DNA of 64,000 nucleotides. Origin: CAVSCR01 sp963726575. Lineage in GTDB: Bacteria; Actinomycetota; Actinomycetes; JAHEKZ01. Below are positions 52,603-61,889 of the stretch, piece after piece (the first letter of the stretch is position 1; every line of letters begins with the position of its first letter). Under the pieces are notes generated by a model. The model saw only the letters and a list, made by a program, of their open reading frames with translations, ran no database searches and was not told the DNA's origin. The stretch covers positions 620,001-684,000 of the forward strand of contig CAVSCR010000007.1 in the NCBI GenBank assembly GCA_963726575.1, given 5' to 3'. Both the position numbers and the translations under genes were made by a program.

Positions 52603-53202
52603 ATGCCAGGTGCGCCTCAGTCGCTCGGACGGCGTGAGCGGAACAAGCAGGACAAGCTCGACCGCATCACGGACGCCGCCCGCGACCTCTTTGCCGAGCA
52701 CGGGGTGGATGAGGTCACCACTCAGCAAGTCGCGGACAAGGCGGACATCGGCGCGGGCACCCTGTTTCTCTACGCCAAGACCAAAGGCGAGTTGCTCCTG
52801 CTCGTGCAGAACTCCGGCTACGCCGACGCACTCGTCAAGGGCAAGGCCGCGGCCGAGACCATTCCCGACGTACTCGAGGCCGTGATGGCGATCATCCGCC
52901 CAGTCGTCGAATGCAACCGCACCCGGATCGAGAACGGCCGAACGTACCTGCGGGAGATGGTCTTCGGCGACCCCGAGGAACCTCACCACCGCGACGCCCT
53001 CGCCCTAGCTGGTCAGACCGAGGATGCGATCACCGACGTGTTGCGACGGGACCAGCGCATCGCATCCAGAGACGCCGCCACGCTGGCGCACATCATCTCC
53101 GCGCTCATGTTCCTCAGCATGGCTTCCCCAATCAACGTGACGAGCCCCGTTGATGACATCCTGCTCGAGGTCAGAGACCAGATCCAGGCTCTCTTACAGT
53201 GA
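52603..53202 (+). CDS. TetR-family transcriptional regulator
   Basis: The N-terminal helix-turn-helix (residues about 15-60) contains KLDRITDAARDLFAEHGVDEVTTQQVADKADIGAGTLFLYAKTKGELL, typical of TetR. The rest is a helical ligand-binding and dimer domain. ATG 52603 follows AAGGACA. It is the last gene of the module whose first promoter carries a near-perfect 30-bp dyad, so it is the likely repressor. No ligand can be inferred. Confidence 0.9.
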   Translation: MPGAPQSLGRRERNKQDKLDRITDAARDLFAEHGVDEVTTQQVADKADIGAGTLFLYAKTKGELLLLVQNSGYADALVKGKAAAETIPDVLEAVMAIIRPVVECNRTRIENGRTYLREMVFGDPEEPHHRDALALAGQTEDAITDVLRRDQRIASRDAATLAHIISALMFLSMASPINVTSPVDDILLEVRDQIQALLQ

Positions 53203-53535
53203 CGGGACCACCGCCAAGCACAGAGCTCGCACTCCTCCTGCACTGGGTGCCTGCGCGGCCGGGCGTCGTCGTCGGGCAACGCCGGTTATCAAGAACTCCC
53301 GGCGTGACTCTTCTGGCTCTAGCAGAACCGGGAAGTCGGACGCGCCGTCAGGCGGCTCCCCACACCGATGATCCTCGGGCCTGGCGCGGGGTCATGCGAA
53401 GCAGGGTCCGATGAACGCCCAAGATCAACGTGGGCCAGACGTGGGCCAAAGAAGGGCATTCTGGGGGTCTGGTGGCTACCAGCGGATTCTCCACGATGAG
53501 GGCGAAACCCTTGTGGGATAAGGCTTTTCGAGGGG
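53203..53535. other. Gene-free spacer between tetR and tRNA-Gly
   Basis: No credible gene. The stretch holds CCCAAGATCAACGTGGG (53418-53434), two TGGGCCA words 11 bases apart just after it, and GAAACCCTTGTGGGATAAGG (53505-53524) close to the tRNA 3' end. An open frame runs through here into the tRNA, but it is antisense to the tRNA and not a gene. An integrated-element end beside the tRNA is possible, but I found no integrase or duplicated tRNA end. Confidence 0.5.
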
Positions 53536-53606
53536 AGCGGGTGACGAGAATCGAACTCGCACTGTCAGCTTGGGAAGCTGATGTTCTGCCATTGAACTAC
53601 ACCCGC
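53536..53606 (-). tRNA. tRNA-Gly (anticodon CCC)
   Basis: Read on the minus strand, all arms fold: acceptor GCGGGTG/CACCCGC, D arm GTTC/GAAC, anticodon stem TCAGC/GCTGA with loop TTCCCAA (anticodon CCC), a 4-base variable loop, and T arm GCGAG/CTCGT with loop TTCGATT. The discriminator is T, and CCA is not encoded. Total length is 71 bases. Confidence 0.95.
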
Positions 53607-53687
53607 GATGTCGCTGATTCCGGCGACGCCACGATTATGCCGACCCGACGACCGTCGGCCAACCTGATCGACCGGTAACCTCACCGC

Positions 53688-54272
53688 GTGCTGCTCAGCG
53701 ACCGCGACCTTCGAACCGAGATCGATACCGGCCGAGTTGCTCTCGAGCCGTACGACGCGAGCCTGATCCAGCCGTCGAGCATCGACGTGCGTCTCGACCG
53801 CCTGTTCCGTGTCTTCGAGAACCACCGCTACCCGCACATCGACCCGTCGGTGGAGCAGGCCGAGCTGACCCGGTTGGTCGAGCCGGATGGTCAGGAGCCG
53901 TTCATCCTGCACCCCGGCGAGTTCGTGCTGGGCTCCACCTACGAGGTCGTGACGCTGCCCGATGACATCGCTGGTCGGCTGGAGGGAAAGTCCTCGCTGG
54001 GACGCCTCGGCCTGCTCACGCACTCCACGGCCGGCTTCATCGACCCCGGCTTCTCGGGGCACGTCACGCTGGAGCTCTCCAATGTTGCGACGCTTCCCAT
54101 CAAGCTGTGGCCGGGCATGAAGATCGGGCAACTCTGCCTGTTCCGTCTGTCCTCACCCGCCGAGCACCCCTACGGTTCGTCGGTCTACGGCTCGCGCTAC
54201 CAGGGGCAGCGCGGTCCCACCCCGAGCAAGTCGTTCCAGAACTTCCACCGCACGCAGATCGATTCGTCCTGA
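53688..54272 (+). CDS. dcd: dCTP deaminase
   Basis: This trimeric enzyme converts dCTP to dUTP, and many actinobacterial members also hydrolyse dUTP to dUMP. Conserved stretches are SLIQPSSIDVRLD, the active-site LEGKSSLGRLGLLTHSTAGFIDPGF with its catalytic Glu further along in VTLELSNV, and GMKIGQLCLFRLSSP plus YQGQRGPTPS at the C-terminus. At 194 residues it has the family size. GTG 53688 starts the canonical MLLSDRDLR. It lies 81 bases after the tRNA, on the other strand. Confidence 0.96.
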   Translation: MLLSDRDLRTEIDTGRVALEPYDASLIQPSSIDVRLDRLFRVFENHRYPHIDPSVEQAELTRLVEPDGQEPFILHPGEFVLGSTYEVVTLPDDIAGRLEGKSSLGRLGLLTHSTAGFIDPGFSGHVTLELSNVATLPIKLWPGMKIGQLCLFRLSSPAEHPYGSSVYGSRYQGQRGPTPSKSFQNFHRTQIDSS

Positions 54273-54281
54273 CCTGCCGCA

Positions 54282-55517
54282 TCACGCCGATGCGCTGCGG
54301 AAGTCGCGGATGCCCGGCACCAGCAGCAGCAGCCCACCCACGATCACCACCAGGCACACCGCAGACCCGCACAGCACGGCCGTCGCCCCGAAGGCCGCCA
54401 CGGCCGGTCCGGTGAGCGCAAGGCCCAGCGGCATGAACGCGAACGACGCCATCCAGTCGACGCTGGACACTCGCGCCAGACGTTCCGCCGGGATCTCACG
54501 CTGCAAGGCGCTTTGCCAGTAGACGCTCCACGGTTCCCAGCCGAAGCCGGCGAACAAGTAGCTCACCAGGATCAGACCGGCGTTCACCGGGAACGCCAGC
54601 GCCAGCAAGGACGGCAGGTAGAGCAGACCGAGGAGCAGGGACAGCTGACCGGGGTGCCGTGGTCGGTGTCGCATCGCCCACACGGCACCGACCACCGCGC
54701 CGACGGACACCAGGGCCAAAGCGGCTGCATAGACCGCGTCGGTGCCGAACTTATCCCGCCCGATGACAGGTAGCAGCACGGTCTCCGGGGCCACGACGAG
54801 CATGAGCATCAGGGCCGCGCCGACGAGAGCACCGAAGACCCACGGGCGACGCCGCACCTCACCCAGACCTTCCCTGATCTCGCGCAGCACCGGACGACGT
54901 TCGGCGCGCTCGCGTCGCTTCGGTTCGTGCAGCACGTACAGCGAGACGAAGCTCACCAGGAACGTGACCACGGTGATGAGGTAAGCCTCGCGAACGCCGA
55001 ACACGACGACGGTGAACCCGCCGAGTCCCGGGCCGACGATAGCCGCGGTCCGGAACGAGATCATGACCAGGCCATTCGCCTGGTTGAGTCGCTCGACAGG
55101 GACGATGTCGGGGAGAAGGGCGGTCTCGGCCGGACGGAAGAACGCCTCACCGCCACCGACGAGGAAGACGATGACCGCCAGCAGGGCAATTGGCGGCTGG
55201 CCGGGTACCGCAAACAAGATGAGGATCGTGACCGCGCGGAAGAGGTCGGCGCCCATCATCACGTGCCGACGCGGCAGCCGGTCTGCCCAGACCCCGCCGA
55301 TCAGTGCGAAGACCACGATCGCGACGACCCGCGCTCCGAGCACGAAGCCGACATCGGACGCGGTTCCCCCGTCGTCGAGAACCGCGATCGGAACCGCGTA
55401 GGTGAACACCTGGTCGCCCACCGTGGAGACGGCCTGACCGATCCACAACAACCGGAAGTCGCGCAGTCCCAGCACGCTGCGGCGCACGCGCGTCGTGAAA
55501 GCCACACGCGTCACCAC
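54282..55517 (-). CDS. MFS transporter
   Basis: This twelve-helix major facilitator of the multidrug/enterobactin-exporter group (MFS_3-like) has DFRLLWIGQAVSTVGDQVF as first helix and GGVWADRLPRRHVMMGADLFRA as the conserved loop 2-3, and a central cytoplasmic loop with HEPKRRERAERRP. It converges on dcd with a 9-base gap. The substrate is unknown, and the gene is monocistronic from its surroundings. Confidence 0.88.
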   Translation of the reverse strand: MVTRVAFTTRVRRSVLGLRDFRLLWIGQAVSTVGDQVFTYAVPIAVLDDGGTASDVGFVLGARVVAIVVFALIGGVWADRLPRRHVMMGADLFRAVTILILFAVPGQPPIALLAVIVFLVGGGEAFFRPAETALLPDIVPVERLNQANGLVMISFRTAAIVGPGLGGFTVVVFGVREAYLITVVTFLVSFVSLYVLHEPKRRERAERRPVLREIREGLGEVRRRPWVFGALVGAALMLMLVVAPETVLLPVIGRDKFGTDAVYAAALALVSVGAVVGAVWAMRHRPRHPGQLSLLLGLLYLPSLLALAFPVNAGLILVSYLFAGFGWEPWSVYWQSALQREIPAERLARVSSVDWMASFAFMPLGLALTGPAVAAFGATAVLCGSAVCLVVIVGGLLLLVPGIRDFRSASA

Positions 55518-55561
55518 GGGGGACAGCCTGTCAACACCAGGATCCGCGTGTCGAACGCGGG

Positions 55562-57763
55562 TCAGGTGGTGGCTGGTTCGCCTTGCTTCACAGCGCGCAG
55601 CAACAGCCGGGCAACGTCCATGACCTGCACCTGGTCTTCACGTTCGACGTCGGCCTGCGCCTCGGCGACACCGTCGCCGAGCATGATGTTGCAGAACGGG
55701 CAGCCGATGGCGATCGTCTCCGCGCCGGTGGCAATGGCCTCCGCCGTTCGGTTTCCGTTGACGCGTGAGCCGAGCTTCTCCTCCATCCACATGCGGGCGC
55801 CCCCGGCCCCGCAGCAGAACGACGTGGACCCGTGGCGGGGCATCTCGACGAACTCAGCCTGCGGAAGGGCTGCGATGAGGTCGCGGGGTGGCGAGTAGAC
55901 CTTGTTGTGCCGACCCAGGTAGCACGGGTCGTGGTAGGTCACCTTCTCGCCGACCGTCTCCACCGGCGTCAGCAACCCGTCGCGCACCAGACGGTTGAGC
56001 AGCTGGGTGTGGTGGACGACCTCGTAGTCGCCACCCAGCTGGGGGTATTCGCGGCCCAGTGTGTTGAAGCAGTGGGCGCAGGTGACCACGATCTTGCGGG
56101 CGCCGATCTCGTTGAGAGTCTCGACGTTCTGCTGCGCCAGCATCTGGAACAGGAACTCGTTGCCCGAACGGCGCGCGGAGTCACCGGTGCACGTCTCGCC
56201 CTCACCGAGAACCGCGAACTCGACACCTGCGATGTGCAGCAGCTCGGCCACTGCCTGCGTCGTCTTCTTGGCGCGGTCTTCGAAGGCACCCGCGCAGCCG
56301 ACCCAGAAGAGGTACTCGGAGTCGTCCAGCTCACCGTCGACCAGCTTCACCTCGAACGGCAGGTCTGCCGCCCAGTCGAGCCGATTCGATGCGTTCATGC
56401 CCCAGGGGTTGCCCTTGGTCTCCAGGTTCTTGAACAGGCCGTTCAGCTCGCTGGGGAAGTCGGTCTCGATCAGTACCTGGTAGCGCCGCATGTCCACGAT
56501 GTGGTCGATGTGCTCGATGTCCACCGGACATTGTTCGACGCAGGCGCCGCACATGGTGCACGACCACAAGACGTCGGGGTCGATCACGCCGCCCTCGGCA
56601 CTGGCGTGGCCGTGCTCGTCGAGGACCGTCGGGCCGACCAGCGGACGCGCCACCTCTGCCTGGATCTGCGGCGAGAAGGATTCGACACGCGGAGGCGGTG
56701 CGGCCACCGGCCCGACGCCGGGTTGTGACGCGAGGTACTGCGGGTAGGAGTTCGCGATGGCGTAGGGCGCCTTCGCGAACTGGTGGTCGCGCAGCGCCAT
56801 GATGAGCAACTTCGGCGACAACGGCTTCTCGGTGTTCCATGCCGGGCATTGCGACTGGCACCGCCCGCACTCGGTGCACGTGCTGAAGTCGAGGTTGTCC
56901 TTCCAGGTGAAGTCCTCGGACTTTCCGACCCCGAAGACGTCGTCCTCGCCCGGGTCCTCGAAGTCGATCGGCTTGCCACCGGAGTACATGGGCGACAGGG
57001 GGCCGAGCGCATTCGGACGTCGCGAGAAGAACACGTTGAACGGCGCCAAGAAGATGTGCAGGTGCTTGCTGTAGAGCACGATCACCAGGAACCCCATGAT
57101 CACGGTGATCTGCAGGAAGATCGCAATCGCGGCCAGCGCGGTGTTGGTGGACACCCCCAACGGGTGCAGCACGGTCGCGATCGCGTTGGACGCGAAGGCG
57201 GCGCCGCTCGGATAGGGGAAGTCGCCGGAGTTGATCTGGGCCGCGCGGTACAGGAGCAGCGACCACACGACGTTGAAGATCATGAACAGGATCAGCCAGG
57301 CGGCCGAGTTGTGCGACCCATAGAAGCGCGACTGGCGGCCCTCTCGGTCCGGATTGTCCGAGATCCGGATTCCCACGAAGATGGCCAGGGCCAGCAGGAC
57401 CGCGACCGCGAACAGGTCCTCCGCGAACGCGATGATGCCCCAATGGCCGATGATCGGGATCGCGAAGCTGGGGTCGAGGAGCGCCCCGTAGGCCTCGAGG
57501 ATGGTCAGACCCAGCACGATGAAGCCGTAGAAGGCCATCACGTGCGCGACGCCGGACAGGCGCCACTTCAGCAGCTTGCGCTGGCCGATTACCTCGGTGG
57601 CCTCAGCCTCGACGCGAGAAGCGGGCCGGGCCAGGCGTCCCGGCGCCGGTTGCCCACTGCGGATCGACCGGTAGAGGAACAGCCCCCGCTTCAGGGCGAA
57701 GCCGAGCATGCCGATAGTGAGCAGCACGCCAAGCACCGCGACGACGTGTTGGAAGGTCTGCAC
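55562..57763 (-). CDS. Membrane iron-sulfur oxidoreductase (CCG/HdrD-like)
   Basis: Five or six N-terminal membrane helices (residues about 5-245) resemble the NarI/HdrE-type heme b domain. Two 4Fe-4S motifs follow, CTECGRCQSQCPAWN and CTMCGACVEQCPVDI, then two CCG domains (WVGCAGAFEDRA ... TCAHCFNTLG, and HDPCYLGRHNK ... SFCCGAGGARMWME). This is the layout of the conserved actinobacterial Fe-S oxidoreductase like Rv0338c, thought to pass electrons to or from the quinone pool. The start is GTG 57763, after a GGAGGA site. Its electron donor is not known. Confidence 0.88.
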   Translation of the reverse strand: MQTFQHVVAVLGVLLTIGMLGFALKRGLFLYRSIRSGQPAPGRLARPASRVEAEATEVIGQRKLLKWRLSGVAHVMAFYGFIVLGLTILEAYGALLDPSFAIPIIGHWGIIAFAEDLFAVAVLLALAIFVGIRISDNPDREGRQSRFYGSHNSAAWLILFMIFNVVWSLLLYRAAQINSGDFPYPSGAAFASNAIATVLHPLGVSTNTALAAIAIFLQITVIMGFLVIVLYSKHLHIFLAPFNVFFSRRPNALGPLSPMYSGGKPIDFEDPGEDDVFGVGKSEDFTWKDNLDFSTCTECGRCQSQCPAWNTEKPLSPKLLIMALRDHQFAKAPYAIANSYPQYLASQPGVGPVAAPPPRVESFSPQIQAEVARPLVGPTVLDEHGHASAEGGVIDPDVLWSCTMCGACVEQCPVDIEHIDHIVDMRRYQVLIETDFPSELNGLFKNLETKGNPWGMNASNRLDWAADLPFEVKLVDGELDDSEYLFWVGCAGAFEDRAKKTTQAVAELLHIAGVEFAVLGEGETCTGDSARRSGNEFLFQMLAQQNVETLNEIGARKIVVTCAHCFNTLGREYPQLGGDYEVVHHTQLLNRLVRDGLLTPVETVGEKVTYHDPCYLGRHNKVYSPPRDLIAALPQAEFVEMPRHGSTSFCCGAGGARMWMEEKLGSRVNGNRTAEAIATGAETIAIGCPFCNIMLGDGVAEAQADVEREDQVQVMDVARLLLRAVKQGEPATT

Positions 57764-57983
57764 GGTTCCTCCGTGTGTCTGGCCCGCAAAACCGCGGGCC
57801 GGAGCCTACTGATCCGCTCGTCTCGGCCTTGGCGAGAGCCTATGTGGCACGCCGTTGCGGGTCTGCTCTCCCGTACGGGCGTTCCACGGCTACACCGGGC
57901 TCGCGGGTCGAGGGCCGCGTGATGGGGACGGCGCGGAACGGGAGACCCGTGCCCTGTCGGCACGCCGTCCCTCCCCTGGACTC

Positions 57984-59783
57984 ATGAACAGACCTGTGTC
58001 AGGCCAAGGCCTGCTGCGTGCCCTTGCCGGCTTTGCCGCGCTCGCCTGCCTGTCGGCGGGCTTCGCCGCTCCGGCCCTGGCCGCTGCGCGGCACGACGCC
58101 ATGCCCACCTTCGTGCTGGCCAGTGGCAATCGGCTCCCGACGACGTCCACCAGCACCAGGCAGGTGTCGGCGCGCGCGACCACCCACGTCGTCGCGAAGT
58201 CAGTGGCTGCACGGGCGTCGGCCGAGCAGGTGCTGCAACTGGTGGCCGGCCCGGCAGGCGGCAGCGTTGCCGACCCGAGCACGGCGGTTGCCGCCGGTCC
58301 CAAGCAGGTGCTGGTGCTCACCTCGCAGAAGGCGCAGGTCTACACCAAGTCCACCGCCAAGCCGTCCGGGTCCCCGATGTCGCTGCGTTCCTTGTTCGGC
58401 GTGGGGAGCACGATCGACGTCTCCGAGCCGCAGGCCGCGTACGACGTGGTGGGCAAGCGGTTCGTCATTGCCGCACTCGCCGACGAGTCCGGCGACGTCG
58501 GCCTGGTGGTGCGCGTGTCCAAGGGCTCGACGCCGACCAACTGGTACCCACCGGTGCGGTACGCGTCGGCATCGACCACCGACCCCAACCCCAGCGCCGT
58601 CGAGTCGCTGCCGCGTCTGGGCATGTCGTCGGACAAGGTCGTTCTGACGATGTCAGGCACCGACGCCGGCGACCTGACGATGGCGGCCCGCACGCTGATC
58701 ATCGACAAGGCGAAGCTCGAGACCGGATCAGCACCAAGCGCGTGGATCGCGAACAACAACGCCACCTACTCAGGTCAGGTGCCGGCGGTGAACGCAAGCG
58801 CAGCGACGTCGGCGTACGTGGCCGTGCCCGACTTCGACCCCATCACCAGCAACGACTTCACGACGTTGGTGTACACGTGGAACAAGCCGGATACGGCGCC
58901 GCACACGGCAAAGCTCGTGGTGTACCCGAACGACCCGATCGTGGCGCCTCCGGTGGTTCCCCAGCCAGGTGGCGCGGCGCCTGATCTCGTGGTGGGAAGC
59001 GGCGAGCTGCAGTCGGCCGCCTGGCGTAACAACCAGCTGTGGGTCGGCACGACCGTCGCCTGCCCCAGCGATGCGACGCTGGCCTGTGTGCGCATGTTCG
59101 GCGTCAACACCCTGACAACCGCGCTGACCGACGAGACGCTGACAGACGCTGGACTCGACCGATTCGTGCCGGCTGTGGCCATCGACGCATCCGGCGTGGT
59201 GCAGGTCGCCTACTCGTTGGTGTCACCAGGCACCACGGGTCCGGGATACGCCGTGGCGGCGCGTCAGGCGAGCAACACCTGGAGCACGCGCGTGGTGGTG
59301 ACGCCACCGAACGTCGCCTACGAGAGCGCCCAGTGGGCCACCTCGGCGGGCGCCGCGCTGGACCCGACTGCGCCTTATGACGTGTGGCTCGTCGGCGCGG
59401 TCGCGTCGGCCACCGCCTCGGCACCGGCCAACTGGGACACGTCGGTGGCCCGGGCCTCGCTGACCAGGTTCGCGGTGTCCTTCAAGGCCTCGGCCAAGAA
59501 GGTCAAGAAGGGCCGCTCCGTGACGTTCGCGTCAGCGGTGACCCGTCCCACAGGCCCGCAGGCGATCGCCGGCGTGAGCGTGCGGCTGCAGGCGAAGCCC
59601 AAGGGCAGCCACAAGTGGAAGACCGTGACGACCGTGCTCACCCCTGCGTCGGGCAAGGTGAAGTGGACGGTCAAGGTGAAGAAGGCCACCGATTACCGGG
59701 TCTACCTGCCCGGTGTCGCTGGCTCGGTGGGTCGGACCTGGTCGAAGGTCATCGGGCCCACGGTCCGCGTCACCGCCAAGTAG
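57984..59783 (+). CDS. Secreted protein of unknown function with Ig-like C-terminus
   Basis: ATG 57984 opens a clear signal peptide (LLRALAGFAALACLSAGFAAPALAA), and the longer frame upstream is not protein-like. The mature part (about 570 residues) is beta-rich with repeated DPSTAVAAGPKQVLVLTSQ and AVAIDASGVVQVAYSLVSPG-type strands that suggest a sialidase-like or beta-propeller fold. A Lys-rich Ig-like domain (SAKKVKKGRSVTFASAV to the end) closes it, a module common in actinobacterial exoproteins. Two Cys (CPSDATLACVRMF) could pair. There is no anchor motif and no recognised catalytic motif. Confidence 0.75.
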   Translation: MNRPVSGQGLLRALAGFAALACLSAGFAAPALAAARHDAMPTFVLASGNRLPTTSTSTRQVSARATTHVVAKSVAARASAEQVLQLVAGPAGGSVADPSTAVAAGPKQVLVLTSQKAQVYTKSTAKPSGSPMSLRSLFGVGSTIDVSEPQAAYDVVGKRFVIAALADESGDVGLVVRVSKGSTPTNWYPPVRYASASTTDPNPSAVESLPRLGMSSDKVVLTMSGTDAGDLTMAARTLIIDKAKLETGSAPSAWIANNNATYSGQVPAVNASAATSAYVAVPDFDPITSNDFTTLVYTWNKPDTAPHTAKLVVYPNDPIVAPPVVPQPGGAAPDLVVGSGELQSAAWRNNQLWVGTTVACPSDATLACVRMFGVNTLTTALTDETLTDAGLDRFVPAVAIDASGVVQVAYSLVSPGTTGPGYAVAARQASNTWSTRVVVTPPNVAYESAQWATSAGAALDPTAPYDVWLVGAVASATASAPANWDTSVARASLTRFAVSFKASAKKVKKGRSVTFASAVTRPTGPQAIAGVSVRLQAKPKGSHKWKTVTTVLTPASGKVKWTVKVKKATDYRVYLPGVAGSVGRTWSKVIGPTVRVTAK

Positions 59784-59803
59784 GCGGGCGACCGACTGCC
59801 CGC
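59784..59803 (+). terminator. Hairpin terminator after the secreted-protein gene
   Basis: GCGGGC and GCCCGC pair exactly around 8 bases and begin right after the stop codon. A further stem-forming region (GTCC-TCAA-GGAC, 59831-59842) follows. There is no T-run. Confidence 0.5.
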
Positions 59804-59931
59804 AGCTTCGTCGATTGGCTCTGGCCGTGAGTCCTCAAGGACCCGAGCCCGCACCAGACTCACGGTTGTAGCCATTCGGCGTCGTTCCGCGCCTTCCGGA
59901 CGTCCCCAGCGACCGCCGCAGCAGCACAAAC

Positions 59932-59952
59932 TTGCGTCAACTCGACTCAAGT
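59932..59952. promoter_or_regulatory. HAIR element (HspR operator) of the dnaK operon
   Basis: CTTGCGT (59932-59938), seven bases, then ACTCAAG (59946-59952). The HAIR consensus is CTTGAGT-N7-ACTCAAG, so the right arm is perfect and the left has one change. It lies 74-95 bases before dnaK, overlapping the likely promoter. The operon carries the regulator gene hspR, giving the known negative feedback in which DnaK helps HspR bind. Confidence 0.9.
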
Positions 59953-60026
59953 GTTGTGATAGATCCTGAAGCAACCCAGCGTGCGGTCGATCGACCGACG
60001 CCAACGACATTCCAGGAGGCACCCCC

Positions 60027-61889
60027 ATGGCCCGAGTGGTCGGAATCGACCTCGGGACGACGAACTCCGTCGTCGCAGTACTGGAAGGCGGCGAACCCAC
60101 CGTCATCGCCAACGCCGAGGGGGCGCGCACGACCCCGTCGGTGGTCGCGTTCGCCAAGAACGGCGAGGTCCTGGTCGGCGAGATTGCCAAGCGCCAGGCC
60201 GTCACCAACCCCGACCGCACGATCCGGTCGGTGAAGCGGCACATGGGCAGCACCTGGTCCGCCCAGATCGACGGCAAGGACTTCACCGCCCAGCAGATCT
60301 CGGCGTTCGTGCTGCAGAAGCTCAAGCGCGACGCCGAGGCCTACCTCGGCGAGGACGTGGCCGAGGCCGTCGTCACCGTCCCCGCCTACTTCAGCGACGC
60401 TCAGCGCCAGGCCACCAAGGAGGCCGGTGAGATCGCGGGTCTGAAGGTCCTGCGCATCATCAACGAGCCGACGTCGGCCGCCCTCGCCTACGGCCTGGAC
60501 AAGGGCGACAAGGAACACACGATCCTGGTGTTCGACCTCGGAGGTGGCACCTTCGACGTGTCGCTGCTCGAGATCGGCGACGGCGTGGTCGAGGTCAAGG
60601 CGACCAGTGGCGACAACCATCTCGGTGGCGACGACTGGGACGACCGGGTCATCGAGTGGATGGTCGGTGAGTTCAAGAACAAGCACGGCATCGATCTCGG
60701 CAACGACAAGATGGCGTTGCAGCGGCTGAAGGAAGCCGCGGAGAAGGCGAAGATCGAGCTGTCGTCGTCGTCGGAGTCGACCATCAATCTCCCCTACGTC
60801 ACGATGACCGCAGAAGGTCCGCTGCACCTGGAGGAGAAGCTCACCAGGGCGCAGTTCCAGAACTTGACCCACGACCTGCTCGAGCGCACCCGCAAGCCGT
60901 TCGAGTCGGTGATCGCCGACGCCGGCATCAAGGTGGCCGACATCGACCAGGTGATCCTGGTCGGAGGCTCCACGCGCATGCCGGCCGTCACTGACCTCGT
61001 GCGCGAGCTCACCGGGGGCAAGGAACCCAACAAGTCGGTCAACCCCGACGAAGTGGTCGCCGTCGGGGCTGCGCTGCAGGGTGGCGTGCTCAAGGGTGAG
61101 GTCAAGGACGTCCTGCTGCTCGACGTCACGCCGCTGTCGCTCGGCATCGAGACCAAGGGCGGCATCATGACCAAGCTCATCGAGCGCAACACCACGATCC
61201 CGACGAAGCGGTCGGAGATCTTCACGACTGCTGACGACAACCAGCCGTCGGTGCAGATCCAGGTGTATCAGGGCGAGCGCGACATCGCTGCGTACAACAA
61301 GAAGCTCGGCATGTTCGAGCTGACCGGACTGCCTCCGGCACCGCGCGGCGTCCCGCAGATCGAGGTCGCCTTCGACATCGACGCCAACGGCATCGTGCAC
61401 GTCTCCGCCAAGGACATGGGCACCGGCCGTGAGCAGTCCATGACGATCTCGGGTGGCTCCGCGCTTCCCAAGGAAGACATCGACCGCATGATGCGCGACG
61501 CAGAGCAGTACGCGGAGGAAGACCGCAAACGCCGCGACGACGTCGAGATCCGCAACACCGCCGACTCGCTGGTCTACCAGACCGAGCGGTTCCTGGCCGA
61601 CAACGCCGACAAGGTGCCGGCAGACGCGAAGGCCAACGTCGACGAGCCGCTCGCTGAGTTGAAGAAGGCACTCGAGGGCGACGACATCGAGGTGATCAAG
61701 GCCGCAAGCGAGAAGGTGGCGGTGGCCAGTCAGGCGCTCGGCACCGCCATGTACGCGGCCGCGCAGAGCGAGGCGAGCGCCGCGGGTGGTTCCGCCAGTG
61801 ACACGGGTTCTGCTGATGCCGCCGACTCCGACGTCGTCGACGCCGAGGTGGTCGACGCCGAGGTCGTGGACGACAAGGACGGTCAGTGA
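60027..61889 (+). CDS. dnaK: Molecular chaperone DnaK (Hsp70)
   Basis: This ATP-driven chaperone binds unfolded proteins together with DnaJ and GrpE. RVVGIDLGTTNSVVAVLEGG begins the ATPase domain, with FDLGGGTFDVSLLEI and VGGSTRMPAV marking the phosphate loops. The substrate-binding domain follows VTPLSLGIETKGG. The 620-residue protein ends in an acidic Asp/Val-rich tail (VVDAEVVDAEVVD). ATG 60027 follows an AGGAGG site. A HAIR element is upstream, and grpE overlaps the stop by 4 bases. Confidence 0.98.
   Translation: MARVVGIDLGTTNSVVAVLEGGEPTVIANAEGARTTPSVVAFAKNGEVLVGEIAKRQAVTNPDRTIRSVKRHMGSTWSAQIDGKDFTAQQISAFVLQKLKRDAEAYLGEDVAEAVVTVPAYFSDAQRQATKEAGEIAGLKVLRIINEPTSAALAYGLDKGDKEHTILVFDLGGGTFDVSLLEIGDGVVEVKATSGDNHLGGDDWDDRVIEWMVGEFKNKHGIDLGNDKMALQRLKEAAEKAKIELSSSSESTINLPYVTMTAEGPLHLEEKLTRAQFQNLTHDLLERTRKPFESVIADAGIKVADIDQVILVGGSTRMPAVTDLVRELTGGKEPNKSVNPDEVVAVGAALQGGVLKGEVKDVLLLDVTPLSLGIETKGGIMTKLIERNTTIPTKRSEIFTTADDNQPSVQIQVYQGERDIAAYNKKLGMFELTGLPPAPRGVPQIEVAFDIDANGIVHVSAKDMGTGREQSMTISGGSALPKEDIDRMMRDAEQYAEEDRKRRDDVEIRNTADSLVYQTERFLADNADKVPADAKANVDEPLAELKKALEGDDIEVIKAASEKVAVASQALGTAMYAAAQSEASAAGGSASDTGSADAADSDVVDAEVVDAEVVDDKDGQ

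Noticed and set aside
53203..53606. Integrase gene or attachment-site duplication next to tRNA-Gly
   Set aside because: No tyrosine or serine recombinase motif is visible, and no repeat of the tRNA 3' end was found in the 50-53.5 kb stretch.
53430..53678. Open frame of about 82 codons across the tRNA
   Set aside because: It is antisense to the tRNA-Gly, and most of its sequence is the tRNA complement.
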